Source: Buddleja alternifolia | Taxonomy: Eukaryota > Streptophyta > Magnoliopsida > Lamiales > Scrophulariaceae | Direction of reading: 5' to 3' | Length of the DNA: 64,000 bases | Assembly (NCBI GenBank): GCA_019426215.1 | Contig: CM033408.1 | Location: 26,391,953 to 26,455,952, forward strand | In this document: positions 34,092-47,300 of the stretch, piece by piece | How the letters are laid out: each line of letters starts with the position of its first letter | Position numbering within the stretch: position 1 is the first letter of the stretch | Program-made: the position numbers and the translations under genes | The notes under the pieces: model-generated | The model's database searches: none | What the model saw: only the letters and a program-made list of their open reading frames with translations | What the model was told of the DNA's origin: nothing

Positions 34092-35437
34092 AGTTTACAT
34101 AGTAGTAACTGATTTTATGTATCCACATACCAAAACCAATATTTTTTTTTCAATGAGTAGTTAGTATATACCTTCAACGTTTACTTCAACTTGAATTTCT
34201 TAAAACATATTCCTACAAACTTTAGGAGAATGACAACACAAAACACGTGTTTTATGGCCAATTATTGCCATGTATAATTGTGTGAATCATTAAATATTTA
34301 CATAGTGAGATTAAGTATTAGATGACTCGACAATTATCATTTATTTTAACGTTTGGATATAAAAGAAGTAACAATGTGACTCATTTGTAATATTCCTGTA
34401 TAAAGTATTTAGTAATCTCATATTAGCTTAATGACAATTTTTTTTTTTACTAATTAAAGTAATTGTTCCAAATAATTTAATCCATTTAAATTCTTTTTAG
34501 AATTATAGATCTATAAAGAAGTTTAGTCACAAATGCCTACATGTTATATATAGAGGAGAAAAAAAAACCAGAAAAATTCTAAATTCAAGAAAAATAGAGG
34601 ATTGTGCCATAATTCAATTGCTAAAACAAGATTTCAACTAAAAATTGAATTAATAGAATGATCACGAAAAGTTACTATAGCAGAAAAATGAGAACTTACA
34701 AAATGGTTCAATAATTTACTATTAAATTGCAAAATTATAAGAATAAATAATTAGGAAGAAAATCAATCAAAATCTAACAATAAGAAGAATACAAGTAGTT
34801 GTTGCAAGGATTAAGAAAAAAGAACTTATGATAAACTATGATGCACGGATATGGATACGAGGATACGAGTATGATTCGATACAGATACGAAATACGAAAA
34901 ATTTCAAAATTAGAGGATATGATACGTTGGGGATACGAATATATATATTATTTAAAAATAAATTTGAGTCAATACATTCACTAACATAAACAAAAGTGCA
35001 ATACTGACACCAGTTCATTATTTATAAGTCCAAAATTTTTTGAACGTAACCAAAAAATTTCAACATTTACGTTGCATGAACATCATTTCTTTGATACCAA
35101 CATTTACTTTCTTATCCAAAATCTTTGTGATAAAGTGTGAATGATAGGTTTCAAGCGGAGCAAGAGAAGAAAAAATATATTAAGAAGTGAAACTAAAATG
35201 GTGTTAGGCTTTTTTAATACTATGTCCGGTATCCAAGGCATGTCAAATACTTCAAATTTTATATAGGATATGGCATCCGGAAATATTGGATACGGTATCC
35301 GGAGTTTTCTTTTTTATTAATTTTTGTATACTTCAATAAAGTATCCAATACGTGTCCAGGTTGTATCCGTTGAGTATAGTATCTGATACGAGTACAATAC
35401 TATACAGGTCCAAGCAAATTTGAAGTACTAGTAGTGA
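34086..35437. other. AT-rich intergenic DNA with a GATACG-rich repeat
   Basis: No gene seen. 34845-35410 is rich in GGATACGA and its complement GTATCC, denser at both ends; a related scrap is at 58288-58350. Probably a decayed non-autonomous element; no termini found. Confidence 0.45.
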
Positions 35438-37321
35438 TGTTGGTCCCAAGTGGTATACGAAAGGGTCTAGAAGGGGGGGGGGGGGTTGAATAGACCCTGA
35501 AGTCTTTTTCGACTTCTAAAAATTCGTATCACTTTGAAGTATTTGAACGCTCGGAAAGCTTTAAGCGCTGGGTGCGGCGCTTGAGAGATGATGACTTAAG
35601 CGCTAGTTTCAGGCGCTTGAGAAAAGTTAACTTAGACTCGGTGATTTCAACGCTTACCAAAGTAGGGCAGAGTTTAGTCACTAAATCAAGGTTAGCACAG
35701 CGAAAGTATTTTATAGCTTAGCGTTCGGTTTGTTAATCAAAAGTAGTCGCATAGGTGTTTTAAAACTTTATCAAAGTATATGCAATATGAATAGTAAAGC
35801 AATAAAACAGTAAATAGTTAAAGCAGTAAATGACACAGGATATTTGTAAGGTTCACTGGGTGATGTAATCCCAACTACGTCCTTCTTCTCCTTTTATCAG
35901 GGAGGTTTTCCACTATGATGATTATTGAAGAGTCACACAGAGACTTCTACAAAATAGAGGGAGATTGGATATGATCTTGGAACTCCTTGGTCACACAGAT
36001 TTCAGCTCCAATAAAGACCTTCTATCCCCTTGCTTCTTCCACTCAGAAATAATGCAAGTTACGCTTGATCCCGGAACTCATTGGTCACACAGATTTCAGC
36101 TCCAATAGAGATCTTCTTCCACAAGCTTCTTTTACACAAAAATATTGCTTGTAAATCAACAAGCTTTCTCACTCAGATGAAAGATGTTGAGGGTTTATAT
36201 AACGGGTTTGTTTGTTTTTTGGAAAGTTCAAACAACTTGAAGATATCTCAATAGTAGTGTAGGGTCTTCAAAAAAGGGTTTGAGATATAGTTGACTGTTT
36301 CTGGAATATTTGTGAAAAGCTTATATGGATATTTGGCTATGGATTTTGTAGGCTTTTCTTTCAACAAAGTTTGTATTCTTTTCTTGTGTCTTTTTGTATA
36401 TACAAGAGATTGTGACTTTATTCACACTAATATATTCAGGTATATCTCTTGTATGTGTCACTTACTCTTTTTTTTTTTTTAATTTTTGTTGAAAGGGCTA
36501 TTTATAGGTTATTTACGGTTTTTGTCCGTTGGACACGGTTGGGATTTCGTTTCCCTAAACATTCCATGAGTTCTGACATTCCTAACTTTGGGTATTTTTA
36601 ATTAGTTAGGCATGTTCTTGGTTTCATAACTCTGACAGTCTTGGTCAAATAAATGGCTTGCCCATAAGTTGTAGTGCTTATATTTTAATAGCACTTATCC
36701 GACTTTTGATGCATCTTGTCTTATTTCCGCTTGGAAATAATTACCGTTGATTCATGCATATTTAAGTCTTTAATAACTTGGACTTAAGTCTTCAGGTTAC
36801 ACTTTGAGAACTGGACGCTTGAGCTTTTGGATGTTGGGCTTTTTGAAAGCAGTCTTCTATGTGCTAAACAGACGCTTGAAAAGAGTCAGTATCTTTGCCC
36901 GACTTTTAGACGCTTGACCTTTCACTTTATCTTTGATAGACTCACTCAGAATTCTATCATTGACTTAGTGTTAAGTACTTGGTCTAAAGTTCATAATAAA
37001 TCTTGAGCGCTGGTTTCATAACCTGGGACAGTCTTTTAGCGCTTGACGGACGCTTGAGACTAATCTTTATCTTTATTGTTCCTTCAGACGCTTGATCTTC
37101 AACTTCATCACTTGGTAGACTCACACAGAACTCTTCTAATGATTTAGTATCACATCCTTAGTCTAAAATCTATAAAGATAAAAATACAAGCCTAATAAAA
37201 TAAACAAGCTTTCAGGCGCTTATACATTTGTTCTATGACAGCTTTTATACTTACATTTTTGGGGGTCTAACATGAAATCCTAATTGTCATCATCAAAATA
37301 TCTAACATGAAATTCCTAACA
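35438..37321. mobile_element. Solo LTR, ~1.9 kb
   Basis: Begins TGTTGGTCCCAAG and ends TTCCTAACA, with perfect 5-bp target duplication AGTGA (35433-35437, 37322-37326). No retroelement coding sequence lies inside, so the whole 1884 bp fits a single LTR. Internal duplicated blocks (TTGGTCACACAGATTTCAGC at about 35988 and 36080) and a G11-12 run near 35476 are visible. Family unknown. The ORF at 36291-36482 is not credible. Confidence 0.78.
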
Positions 37322-37639
37322 AGTGATATAATTCAATGTACATTTTTTCACTAACTAGTATTACTTTATGTTTCCAAAACTCAATATTCACATATACTAC
37401 TAGTAGTGATCACTTGACTTAATTTTCTTGTGAGTTTGTAGTTTTGAGATACTCATACGCATGATTATACTTAGGCATGTAATATATTTAATAATAATTA
37501 TTTATAATGTTATGGAGGTGCATTAAACAACATATTTGAAGCAAAATATGCATTAAATAGATATACCAAACACTATGTATATCCACACTACTACTAGTTA
37601 TCACTACTACAAGTAAATATGTATTGTTACAACTAATAT

Positions 37640-38815
37640 GATGAATATACAATGACGTATTATTACATATGCAATGTCGGATTATTACATATCAAATGAC
37701 GTATAATTACATATAAATTGATGTATTATTACATATACAATGACTTATGTTTACATATAAAATGTCGTATTATTACATATGAATTGACGTATTATTAAAT
37801 ATTAAATGCCGTATTATTACATATGAATTTACATATTATTACATATCAAATGATGTATGGTTACATATAAATTGTTGTTTTATTACATATAAATTGACGT
37901 ATTATTACATATTAAATGCGTATTATTACATATGAATTGACATATTATTACATATCAAATGACGTATGTTTACATATACATTGATGCATTGTTACATATA
38001 AATGACGTATTACTATATACCAATTGACGTATGGTTACATATAAAATATTGTATTATTACTTATGAATCGACATATTATTAGCTATCAAATGACGTATGA
38101 TTACATATAAAATGTCATATTATTACATATCAATTGACGTATTATTACATATTAAATGCAGTATTATTACGTATGAATTAACATATTATTACATATCAAA
38201 TGACGTATGGATACATATACATTGACGTATTATTATATATAAATGACGTATTACTATATACCAATTGACGTATTGTTACATATAAAATACTGTACTATTA
38301 CATATGAATCATATTATTACATATCAAATGATTACACATATAATGTCTTACTATTACATATGAATTGACGTATTATTACATATTAAATGCCGTATTATTA
38401 CATATAAATTGACATATTATTACATATCAAATGACGTATAGTTACATATAAAATGTCGTATTATGACATATAAATTGACGTATTATTACATATTAAATGC
38501 CGTATTATTACATATGAATTGACATATTATTACTTATTAAATGACGTATGGTTACATATACATTGACATATTATTACATATAAATGATGTATTACTATAT
38601 ACCAATCGACATATAGTTACATATAAAAATACTATATTATTACATATGAATCGACATATTATCACATATCAAATGACGTATGGTTACTTATAAATTGATG
38701 TATTACTACATATCAATTGATGTATGGTTACATATAAGTGACGTATTGCTACATATCAAATGACATATAGTTACATATAAATTGACGTATAGTAATAATG
38801 AAAGTGACGTATTGT
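37640..38815. repeat. 22-bp AT-rich minisatellite, ~50 copies
   Basis: The monomer is approximately AATTGACGTATTATTACATA plus two bases, repeated head to tail with 15-24 bp variants. Variants recur in an order (TAAATGCCG, GAATTGACA, CAAATGACG, ACATTGACG, AAATGACG, AAAATNNTG...), suggesting a higher-order unit of roughly 10-12 monomers. Many monomers contain TGACGTA. Confidence 0.9.
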
Positions 38816-38877
38816 TTATTTTTGTCATCTTTTTTCATTCAAATGGCATTAGACCATGATATTATAAAGTCTCATAC

Positions 38878-39780
38878 TTTATGCATTAACTTCATATAAT
38901 CGAAAATGTAATATAAAAATCATCTAATATAACATTACCATCACGAGAAAGTCCATAACGCATTGTACAATGCTTGGAATCATAATATTTTTTTACTTTC
39001 AAAGTAGAAACATAGGTATTTTCAAAAATTTATGACATATTATCAAGGAATATCTAGTATAAAATAGGTTTTTCTTCAAAGGTAAGCCATCATTTATCGA
39101 TAGTTTTGCACGACTTCACGAGAAAGTCCATAACACATTGTACGATACTCGAAATCATAAAACATTTTTCTATTCATAGTAGACACATAGGTATTTTCAA
39201 AAATATATGACATATTATCAAGGAATATCTAGTATAAAATAGGTTTTTCTTCAAACGTAAGCTTAAATTTATTGAAAGTTATGCACGACTTCACGAGAAA
39301 GTCCATAACATATTGTACAATGCTCAGAATCTTAATTTTTTTTCCTATTATAGTAGATATATAGGGCTTTCCCAAAATGGATTGGATTCAAACATAACCT
39401 TAAATATATTGACAGTTTAGTGCAACTTCACAAGAAAGTCATAACGTATTGTACAATGCATGAAAGCATAAACCATTCATTTTATTTCAAATTAAACACA
39501 TTGGGCATTCCAAAAATGTATGACAAATTATTAAAAAATATCTAGTATGAAACAGATTTGTCTTCAAACGTAAGCTAAAATTTACAGGCGATTTTGCGCG
39601 ACTTCACGATAAAGTCCATAACACACTGTACGATGCCTGAAATCAAAAATCTTTTTTATTTTGTTTTATAGTAGACACATAGGGCTTTCTAGAAAGGTAC
39701 TAAAAATTATCAAAAATATCTCTTATGAAACAGATTTGATTTCAAACTTAAGCTTAAATTTATCAATAGTTTACTACAAT
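38878..39780. repeat. ~175-bp tandem repeats, five diverged copies
   Basis: The block GAGAAAGTCCATAAC (or close variant) recurs at about 38945, 39120, 39294, 39430 and 39604, each followed by TTGTACAATGC-like and later ATCTAGTAT(A/G)AAA and TTCAAACGTAAGCTTAAATT-like blocks. It directly follows the 22-bp array. Confidence 0.82.
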
Positions 39781-39899
39781 CATACTTCATGCTCTCTTTA
39801 TCTATACTTCATCTTTACTATATATATATATATGTCAAGTCTACTTTAAGCACACTTCATTGTAGATATAACCATATTTCTTGTAAGATTTAATCATAC

Positions 39900-40136
39900 T
39901 TGATGTTGAGGATGGAAAGTGGTGCCGGAGGCGGTGTGCTCGTGTCTTCGGCGACGGTGGTGGTCGTCGGAGGTTTCGCCGGCGACAGTGGCGGTTGCTC
40001 GAGGTGTCGACGATGCCGGTTGTGGTCGTCGAAGGTGTCGTTGATGACGGTAGTGGTTGCCGAAGGTTCTCTGACAACCGCCGACAGTGGTCGCCGGCGG
40101 CAGGGTGGGTGGGGGATGGAAGGAAATACAAAATAG
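39900..40136. repeat. GC-rich low-complexity island
   Basis: An isolated GC-rich block built from degenerate GGTGGTCGTCG / GTCGCCGG units in AT-rich DNA, open in several frames on both strands because of its composition. Next is an A-rich AAATAGAAA tract to about 40200. I do not consider it a gene; it could be a captured gene 5' end. Confidence 0.5.
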
Positions 40137-40139
40137 AAA

Positions 40140-40772
40140 ATAAAAATAGAAATAGAAATGGAAAATAGAAAATAGAATATAAAATAGAAAAGGAAAAGGA
40201 AAGAAAATGGTATTATGTAATTTTCTATGTTGAAGGGGTATTGTTGTCTTTTCACGTTGATTAGGGAGTTCAAACAAAGAAATTAGATAAAGTAGCGAGT
40301 GCAGAATGTAGAAACATGGCTAGGGACTAATTTTTAAGTTTGAATACTGATTGGAGATTTAACTCCAATTTGTTGTATAATTAATCCTATGGAGTATAGG
40401 ATTAGTATCACTTTAAACGTGCTCTAGAGATTAAAATTTAATATGTATTTAAATTTTTCAAAGACTATGTATATTTAAAATCTGAAATCTATGTTTAATT
40501 TAGTTTATAGGATTTATACTTGAAAGTATAGTGTTGTTAGGTTAACGAGCTGTTTTCGAGCTATTAATTCTTTGATGGTTAAGCCGATGAAAATCATGTT
40601 AATTGCACTTTTAGCTCACATTGATGTGGAAATGAATAATCATTGCTCAACAATATACGGTAAGTATTTACGTTATTTATAAAGTTTGAGCCCTTTAGAG
40701 TAATTATTTTGTCATGTTTTTAAAAAAAATTGAAGTTCGAAGACCAAATTGACCCCATTCTAAAAAATAATA
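40140..40772. other. AT-rich intergenic DNA
   Basis: An A-rich tract (AAAATAGAAAA-like) followed by anonymous sequence. No gene or clear repeat found. Confidence 0.5.
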
Positions 40773-42213
40773 GGGATAATTATTGTTTGAGGAATAGGAA
40801 GATTTCAAATTTATAAAGACACAACAATTCTTAAGTAATTAGGGAGAATGGATTCTTAAACTTTACAAATTACTAAATGGTAAACTGAATGCAAAATTAT
40901 ATTTGTGTCACCTATTTCATCTATTTTTTAAGAAAATTATCCATATTCTTCACTTATTAATTTTTTCGTTCATCACAAATTGAAGTTTAAATTTTTTTTC
41001 CCTTACAAAGCTACCTCATAGATTTATCAAAAAATGCAAGTAATATTCTATTTTATGTTTGAAACAAATTTACAACACATAAAAATACTTTAAGATAATT
41101 GAAAATTACATTAAATAAAGTTTTAAATTTTATTTACAAGTAACAACTTTAGAAGTTGCAACCATGTAACAAGAAATAAGAGATTAAAAAAATATTAGAT
41201 AGTATACTAAACAATGCAGTTATGATATTTTAAATTATTTCGGAAAATGATGCTTGATAAACCATATGATACTTCATATTATGACAAAATAATAATTAAA
41301 ACATTTAGCCCTATGATACATCAAATTATCATAAGTAATTATCTTTTCATTGATAATATCTCAATTGAAAGAACCACCTATATGAATTTTTTCTAATGAA
41401 TTTTTTATGAATAGCGTCGAAATTTGCATAGCTTTCTATCACATTTATCCTTGAAGATCATTCGTATGATCATAGTCGTAATTGCATCGCATTGTTGCGT
41501 GAAAAATTATTCAGATCAAGGGTATTAATTACAAAAAATATTACCAAATCAAGGTTGAGTATTTTTAAATAAAACTGTTCAAAGGAGATAGTTAAAGGTA
41601 TTTAATTACAAGGCCAGAGACGATGAAGTTGTCAAAAAAGAATATATGGCTTGTTGCACGAATACAAAATCGTTATTTATAAAGAAAAACTTATATAATA
41701 TTATTGTTTTAAACTTTTCAGATGTGTCGTACAGTTTTTCCCAACTTATATTGCATTTGTTGTTCAATGTGATGGGCCAATTTGTACAAATGAAAATAAA
41801 TAAACATTAATTAGCTATAAAAGAAAATTGGGTGAGTAGATAACTTGTATTTTTCTAGGAAACATATGAAGTGGGTAGGACAAAATGATTTTGCATTGAA
41901 TTTGTCATTTTAATAATTTGTTTCAGACATTCAATAAAATATTACTTGCATTTTTTTATAAATCTATTTGGTAGCTTTGTAAGAAGAAAAAAACAAAAAA
42001 AAAACTTAAACTACAATTTCTCATGAACAAAAGATTAATAAGTGAAGAACATGAATAATTAAAAAAAAAATAGGTGACACAAATATGATTTTGCATTGAA
42101 TTTATCATTTTATTAATTTATGAAGTTTAGTAATCCTTTCTCCCTAATTAATTAAGAATTGTTATGTCTTTATAAATTTGAAATCTTCATATTACCTAAA
42201 CAATAATCCTCCC
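40773..42213. mobile_element. Putative DNA element with ~300-bp terminal inverted repeats
   Basis: The left arm (40773-41090) and right arm (about 41890-42213) are inverted copies sharing GATTTCAAATTTATAAAGACA, TTTGTGTCACCTATTT, TTCTTCACTTATTAAT and ATGCAAGTAATATT in matching order. About 800 bp of AT-rich non-coding DNA lies between. Very long TIRs suggest a Mutator-like or foldback element, but I did not find a target duplication. Confidence 0.65.
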
Positions 42214-43182
42214 AATTGATCAAGCTAATCTTCCTATTTGATCAAGCTAATCTTGATCAATTTTCATGTGTCACCTTCTTTCTCTTCAATATTCTCTCTC
42301 TCTTTTTCAGTGGTATTATTTCATCTTATTTTCTAAGGCTTATTTCTTTAATCGATCACAAATACAAATATATATGTTAAAAGAATTAAAGATATATTAT
42401 TAATTCATTATACATAATAACCTAATACATTTTTATTTAACTTTATATTCCACATGTTTGCTAGTCTATAATATTATTAAGTATTAACAACACCATATTT
42501 CACACCGATTTTGATAGTACTACATTTTACATTTTCTGGAAATATTTCAAAGTCCAAACAAAGCCCTAATTTTCCAAGAACTGTGGTGCTGACAAGCAAG
42601 AATATTTGTTATTTCTTCATTTATATAGGGAAATTTCTTAGATGAACAGAGTTTTGGTAAACCAAACAAAATGAATGATGTCACATCAGCAATGTCTTAA
42701 TTATTATGCTCAAATAATATTATCAAATTTCATTTGGTATAGACAAGATCCATCCAATGCCTCCTATATTTCATAATGCATTTCATCTGAATCTTCTATT
42801 GCAGATTTTGTTGCATTTCTTATTGCAAGACCCAGATGAATGATACGTGTTTGATTGAGAAACTTTTCATCAATTTTCGTTTTGTCCTCTCCATTGAGAT
42901 CACTGCAAAGCCGCCACCCCACCCCACCCCAGCACGTTCCCACATGGATCGGCATTATAGTTTTTCACCACCAAACACACATGATACAGGTAATTTTATG
43001 TCAAATCAAATTCAATGGCCCTGAATATGTATACTGTGTTTATCTCTTTTACATAAATATATATACTAGAAAGTTTCACGTGTTCGATGAGAAGTTAAAT
43101 TGAGGTAAAAATCTATTTTATTTTATTGATTAGTATTTTAGAGGAGGTAGTACTCTATTTGTTTTTCTTATATTAAATAGTG
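42214..43182. other. Intergenic DNA, no supported gene
   Basis: A short duplicated GATCAAGCTAATCTT (42218-42252) and a C-rich CCACCCCACCCC tract near 42910. A weak exon-like segment at 42836-42988 ends CAG/GTAATT, but the peptide resembles nothing I know. Confidence 0.45.
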
Positions 43183-43879
43183 TGTTTCGTGTTTTTCAAA
43201 CAAACTAGCCTAGGGAAGGATTTCGAATATTTGATCCAAACCCCTTGATAATTCTCAACTTAGAATTATCTAGTAACCCCTGCTTATATGTGCTGATGGT
43301 GGGTTAAGTCTTGCAAATAATTTTCGTGAAGCAATGCTAGTAATAAATTAAGAGATAAACTAAAACTCGAGTAATTAATCAACAGTTAAAAACTCAAGTA
43401 AAAGGTACCTCCATGAATTCTCTGATGAATTCTTCTGGATACAGGAGTAAAGTGCTCGATTACAATGCTGCTAGCGAACTAATTTATGCTACCGACTAGT
43501 TACTCTAGAGTTATACTAAACCTAATTACGTCTACGATTACTACAAACTAATGACAGAAAGAAAGAAATTTTTTGCAGAGTCTGTCTGATTGTCTCTTTT
43601 GTGCCTTTCATTCTCCGCATATATCCCGAGCCAATAAGCCCACGTCTCGTAACTCCTGAAATCGCTTGCAACCGTTCTTTCAAAATCTCTTGTCTTGGCG
43701 CGTATTCTCCAGGGGCGGATTTCTTCGTTCTTTTGGGCTTTTACTTCAGTTGATTTCTCTGGCCCAACAATACATATATCCTCTAATGGGCTATTTCTAG
43801 AAATGATTTTTCGTTCTTGTTGCTACCGGGCTTTTTGAGCTTCGAAGTCCTTTTTTATATTTTCCTTTTAGTGTAAACA
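43183..43879 (-). repeat. 3' LTR of element C
   Basis: On plus it runs TGTTTCGTG...GTGTAAACA. Confidence 0.92.
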
Positions 43880-43923
43880 AATGCCCCCCTAATACATATG
43901 AATGCTTCGAATTCATATGTATT
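43880..43923 (-). promoter_or_regulatory. Polypurine tract and hairpin of C
   Basis: On the element strand AGGGGGGCATT abuts the 3' LTR, exactly as in A. Next to it 43891-43923 forms a perfect 13-bp stem (AATACATATGAAT with its complement, 7-nt loop). Confidence 0.82.
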
Positions 43924-44180
43924 AAAAGACACGTTTTTTCGTAAGAGACTTTTCCTATTCTGACGTGTACAGAAGATTGTGCCCTTCGTTAAAGTCACCT
44001 GAACTTTTCACCTCCCTCATGGATTGACAGTTATTTCTTTTCATGATTGGACACTTAAACTCTCTATAGACACACCCTTTTCAAGAGGCTCTTCGCCTTT
44101 TTGGCGGGTAAAAACGTAAGAGACTCTTCCTCTTCCCTCTAAGTAGTAGGTGCGTCTTTTTGCGTTTGGGTACGTAAACC

Positions 44181-44189
44181 CTATAAATA
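44181..44189 (+). promoter_or_regulatory. Candidate TATA box of C's PMD gene
   Basis: CTATAAATA lies about 200 bp upstream of the PMD start codon on the same strand, outside the LTR, predicting transcription start near 44213. Suggestive only; I saw no clear equivalent in A. Confidence 0.5.
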
Positions 44190-44384
44190 TCCCATTACCT
44201 TTTTCGGACTGACTCACAATGCTATCCAGTTTCTCCCCTTCACTTTTCGAGTAAGCCGTATCAAAAGCTATTCGAAAACTTTTTCTCTTCACAGTTCGAG
44301 TTCGAGTAAGCCATATCAGCTTCTCAAAAACTTCATCTTCTTCACTCCTCCTCGAGTTAGTTTTTTTCCGTCGAAACTCTTCTA

Positions 44385-47300
44385 ATGGCGAACTCTCACG
44401 ACCTCTCCAGTTTGGTTGCTCGAGCAAGCGCCTTGGATTGTGAAGATGCAGAAGATCTGTTTCAAATCATCAAGGATTTCGAAACCCACTATCGTGATGA
44501 AAAAATATCTCTGCTCGGTCCTACCCATATAGTCCCTCCATGGGTTCTCGATCGCCGCGGCCAATCGCTTAATTATGTGGGTCTCGGGCCACGATTTCAA
44601 CCTGAAGCATTCGAGCCTTCTTCTGAGGGTAATCCCGATTTACTCGGGACTTGGCCAACTTTGGAGAATGACGCTCCTCTTTTTCAATGTATAGTGAGTG
44701 ACAAGTTCGATTGGACGAATAGGACCAAACCGACCAATGGATGGATTGGGGTTATCGATACCTTTCCCTGGTTCGAAAGGTTGAGGCAATTCCATAGTAA
44801 GTGGGAAGGCAATCGATTGATGGGGCTTATTCGAATAGCTTGCTACCCGATTTTCCCTTTCGAACAAGTGGTTATGGATGCCTTGGCTTACTCATGGCAT
44901 CCCTCTTACAACTGTTTCGTCTTGCCTCGGGGTTTCCAGACGATCACTTTGGAGGACGTGGCCTTGATCACGGGCCTTTGTCCAACGGGTGCGACTTTTC
45001 CTACCGGCGAACCATTACCCAGCGCCCGGGCTCTCCTGGTATCTACCGAAACTTGGCTGAGACATCATGGTAAAAATAGAGGTGCTAATATCGCCTACAT
45101 AGCTCTGGTTAGGCACTTTATCAATTCTGACGATATGGTTACCTCCTTCGAAGAGGTATTGCTTTTGAATTTTATTTTTCCCGGTTGTTTATGAACGCCG
45201 GTTGTGTGGTAAATAAAACTTTTCTTAATTTGTCTGCTAATATTGCTGTCACCATGGGACCCATCGAATTAGCCTCCTTGGTGTTGGCCCAATTTTATCG
45301 CATGATGTTCACTCTTCATAGCGACCCTTCGAATGCTAATAAATTAGCTGGCCCCCTCTGGTTACTAACATGCTGGATATTCCTTTATTACCCTGAGTTA
45401 TTGCACATTAGGTCTATTCAAATCCTCGAAGACTCGATTCGAAATGAAGTACATAGGCCTTCGAAGAAGACCTCTGGTCCTCGATTTGAGCCCATTTCGA
45501 ATTGGGTGTGCTACGGGGAAGTTTGTGTGAACTTGTTGATTCCCCTTGAGAAAACTTCATATCTCATGGTCTTGGATTCCATTTATAATCCCATCTACGT
45601 CTCTACTTGGTGTCCCTTTTTTGAGACGAGGTACGACTAAATAAGCACTCATTGGTCTTACGCCGAGCTGCCCGACTGGATGAAGACAATTGACTCGCTT
45701 AATCCTTCTACTGATGAGCATCCATACTGGAGATTTGTCCTGTCCTCTCGAGACCTACTTTTTGCTAACCATACCCCTGGAGTTGAAGTTTACAATCCAC
45801 AGGGAATTTTTTTATATATTTCAAAGGCATTAATTTTATTCGCTCGTTTTCTTGGTTTTCGTTTTGTAGCTTTGCTCGAGACAATTTGGTATAACCCAGT
45901 GTTTCGCATTACCGTTCCTGGGTACCATGAATCGCCCCTGATCTGATAGGTAATTTCATATATCAAACAGCCAACGGGCTAAGGCTGAAGCCCTGATTCG
46001 AAATCAAGCCTCCTGCCAAATTCTCCCTTGGTTTGTACCAATTTTCTGCAGAGTCCTTCGAGCAGCGGCGTGCTTCGTGGACTTCTGGAATGTTGTCTTG
46101 AGGCGTAGTTACTCAAGGCAAATTATTCAAAAACAAATCACTGATATTACCAGGCTTTGTGCTGGCACAATGAACATGGCTCAACTCTCGAGCCTTTTAT
46201 TGAACGAGGTAACTACATGCTTTCTTAAGTCTATCTCATTTCGAATACCCTTTGTTTTTAATTCTCACCTTTCTCTCGTAGAATAACGATTATATAATCC
46301 CGTATGTTTTGACTTCGGGTTGGAGATTCGAATGGGATGATCCCTAAATTTAAGAAGCTGTCGCCCTATCTCAGGCCCTTCGAGCTTCATCCACTGCACC
46401 TGATCTCCCTGATATTCCCACTCCTGTTTCTCGAAAAAGGAGTGCCATTACCATTCAGGAGCCCTCGGCTTCTATTCTTCGAGAAGAGGCCCCTCGAACA
46501 TTTGGTGACCGTGAAGATGAAGAAGATGACATAGATCTATACGCTCTCCAACCAAGAAGCAGAAAATGTTCTCGGTTGCTAGGGACTCTCGAAGCTTCAG
46601 GTAAATCCCTATTGTAGGATGACTTTTTGTCTCATTGATTTACTTCTCGCTCGAAAAGCTGTTCATACTTGCATACTTTCTTTACATAGGTTCTTCGAGT
46701 GGAGTTGCCGTTCTCGAAACTGGCACGTCAATCACTGAGGCCGACATTATGGACACCCCTGAGACCAATCTTGAAGAGGCTTCACTTGAAACTTTGCCTG
46801 GAACTCAGCATGTGTCATCCGAGGGCGATCTCGACACGAGCAACCCAGAAGGTATACATTTTGTTTTTATATTTCTAAGCCAAATTATTCCAAGGTTTCT
46901 TTTCGTGACAACGACGTTGGCGCCTTTTGTGTTGCAGCCCCTTCTTCTGACACCCTGTCTTTCTCTCCCACTCCTGAAGTTTCACTTAGAGTGGATGCTG
47001 ATCCAGAGGTTATCATCGGTACTAACCTTGGCCCTTCGAGGGCTTCTATGTCAGGTACATGCGCTCATGCATTTACCTTTTTCGAGAAAAGTTTAATATC
47101 TGTATATGTATATTTATGAACAATTCTTTGCAGGGTATTCCCTCCTTGAAAACTTAGGCATAGGGCCTTTTTTCTTCGATAACGTAGGCATTCCTAGCTT
47201 GCTATCTTCAGTGAGGTTTTTTCTTGGCACTGCGATAGGAATGTCTACTATTATTGTGGATTCATCCATCTTCCACGGGATTGGCTCCAATCTTGCCCTT

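Noticed and set aside
37640..38815. CRISPR-like array
   Set aside because: Plant DNA, no constant repeat with unique spacers; it is a continuous minisatellite.
39900..40136. 78-codon plus ORF and longer minus ORFs
   Set aside because: GC-rich low-complexity repeat open in several frames on both strands; no domain and no partner exons.
42764..42955. 63-codon minus ORF
   Set aside because: No similarity recognised and no supporting gene structure.
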